64,000 bases of DNA from Tautonia plasticadhaerens (GTDB lineage Bacteria; Planctomycetota; Planctomycetia; Isosphaerales; Isosphaeraceae), in NCBI RefSeq assembly GCF_007752535.1, contig NZ_CP036426.1:5890001-5954000 (forward strand), given 5' to 3'. The notes beneath the pieces were generated by a model. The model was not told the origin of the DNA, made no database searches, and worked only from the letters and a program-made list of their open reading frames with translations. Shown piece by piece: positions 63,011 to 64,000 of this stretch; position 1 is the stretch's first letter; each line of letters begins with the position of its first letter. A program made the translations under genes and the position numbers.

Positions 63011-64000
63011 ATGAGTCAGTCCACACCGCCCCCCTCCCATCACCAGCTCCGGGCCGAACTCGAAGCCATGGTCCTGGGCGACCTGCTCGGCCCGGCCGGG
63101 GACGAGGATGAGGAGCTGACCGAACGCACGGTGCGGGACCGCTACCTCGTCGGCGTGCTGGCCCCCAGCCGAGCCGCTCCACCCGCCGCCCGGCCCCCGG
63201 CGGAGGACGACGAGGACGAGGACACCCCCCTGATCCCCGACGAACTCTCGGAGGGGGGCAGCGACTCGGCCGACGACGGCACCACCGACGCCGACATCCC
63301 GGTGGCCCAGGCCCACCTGCCATCCTCCTTCGGCCTGACCTTCTGCGTCGATGACGGCGAGCCGTCCATCCGGGTCGCCGCCTCCTGGGGCCAGTACCGG
63401 CGGGAGAAGCGGGACGACCGGGAGGACCACCGGGGCAACCCGCTGCGGGTCTGGAAGCGGTATCCCAGGGGCGGCGTCGTCGAAGTCCCGCTGGCCGACG
63501 GCCCGGTCCGGCCGACGGCCCCCGACCCCCTGTTCCCCGACATCACCGTCCAGGGCCAGGTCCGCAGGCGGGACGGCCACTTCGCCGTCACGCTCTTCCT
63601 CGTCAACGCCCAGGAGGAGGGCCGCCCCAAGGACGAGTCCCACGTCTTCCAGCCGAAGCTCGTCGTCACCGGCGCCGGCGACCGGGCGATCTTCCGCAAG
63701 CGGGGCGCCGTCGGCCCGAACGACGACCTCGAAGAGCGGCTCACGGCGATGCTCTACCGCCGCCACGTCGAGTTCGCCGTCGGCCACGGCGTCAGCGTCC
63801 ACGCCGAGGTCGCCGACGGCTCGCCCGGCACGGCGTCGAGGATCGAGACCGAGGTCGTGCCGAGGCACGAAGTCCCCCGCACCGCCCCGCCCACCGAGGA
63901 CGACGCCGACGAGAACCCCGCCTTCGGCAGGCTCGCCGGGCTGGCCCTCGACATGAGGACGCTGGCCGAGGCCGACGCCAAGAAGCTCCCGGCGATGCTG
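63011..64000 (+). CDS. drmA: drmA, DISARM helicase (partial, runs off the window)
   Basis: The reading frame from ATG 63011 (GAGGA 5 bases before) is open through base 64000, 330 codons without a stop. It begins MSQSTPPPSHHQLRAELEAM, VLGDLLGPAGDEDEELTERT and VRDRYLVGVLAPS, the N-terminal signature of DrmA. Acidic stretches (EDDEDEDTPLIPDELSEGG) and FGLTFCVDDGEPSIRVAASW follow, as in the family. The helicase motifs and the following drmB and drmC would lie beyond the window. DrmA is a large helicase that with DrmB forms the DNA-binding core of DISARM. No lesion is seen in this part. Confidence 0.9.
   Translation, partial: MSQSTPPPSHHQLRAELEAMVLGDLLGPAGDEDEELTERTVRDRYLVGVLAPSRAAPPAARPPAEDDEDEDTPLIPDELSEGGSDSADDGTTDADIPVAQAHLPSSFGLTFCVDDGEPSIRVAASWGQYRREKRDDREDHRGNPLRVWKRYPRGGVVEVPLADGPVRPTAPDPLFPDITVQGQVRRRDGHFAVTLFLVNAQEEGRPKDESHVFQPKLVVTGAGDRAIFRKRGAVGPNDDLEERLTAMLYRRHVEFAVGHGVSVHAEVADGSPGTASRIETEVVPRHEVPRTAPPTEDDADENPAFGRLAGLALDMRTLAEADAKKLPAML

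Overview
The window reads as a piece of a large accessory replicon (plasmid or plasmid-like island) from a high-GC Planctomycetota bacterium, most likely close to the Isosphaeraceae/Gemmataceae. This is inferred from the strong GC3 bias, from gene types common in that phylum (DUF4832 glycosidase-like protein, MpaB-type oxygenase, DUF7079, CbrC/UPF0167, twin-arginine aldo/keto reductase, BNR proteins, a degraded planctomycete-type repeat protein) and from the replication genes. No rRNA, tRNA or CRISPR array was seen.

Layout. 0-10 kb: small hypothetical genes, an amber-interrupted aldo/keto reductase, a secreted DUF4832 protein, a tautomerase, an ankyrin/beta-propeller fusion and a CbrC gene with a stop at a conserved Trp position. 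10-17 kb: a patchwork of gene remnants (methyltransferase, glycosyltransferase, two histone-deacetylase pieces) around an intact histone deacetylase and a SprT-like protein that has lost its HExxH, the latter with a promoter flanked by palindromes. 17-24 kb: IS5 copy 1, an IS701-type element, a CsrA-like regulator with a C-terminal extension, an ISAzo13-type element and a truncated ArdC antirestriction gene. 24.6-26.5 kb: a replication module with a 42-bp minisatellite, four direct plus one inverted iteron-like sites containing TTATCCACC, a two-winged-helix initiator candidate, a terminator and a MerR-like HTH gene. 26.7-49 kb: miscellaneous genes, IS5 copy 2, an RRM RNA-binding protein, a HAD-IIA phosphatase, a frameshifted HPr gene, a primase-like gene with a frameshift in a G tract, two paralogous small basic proteins, and a cluster of repair-type enzymes (SprT protease, KptA, SRAP/YedK, nucleoside deaminase).

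49-64 kb is a defence island. It holds an orphan DNA methyltransferase, a fragment of a second one, a DUF6884 protein and then a class 1 DISARM locus: drmD (SNF2-like helicase), an unknown AT-richer gene, drmMI (N6-adenine methylase), a second unknown gene with a CBS-like C-terminal half, and drmA, which runs off the right edge. drmD is split by an IS630-type element between its two helicase lobes. drmMI is split by IS5 copy 3 just after its NPPF motif. As assembled, the system should be non-functional unless the elements are excised. Removing IS5 copy 3 plus one TTA duplication restores the drmMI frame exactly.

A theme is recent decay. Four genes have a single in-frame stop, two have a one-base frameshift and two are split by IS elements, while their reading frames are otherwise well kept. 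The intact replication genes and the three apparently identical 907-bp IS5 copies point to a replicon with recent transposition and relaxed selection on much of its cargo.
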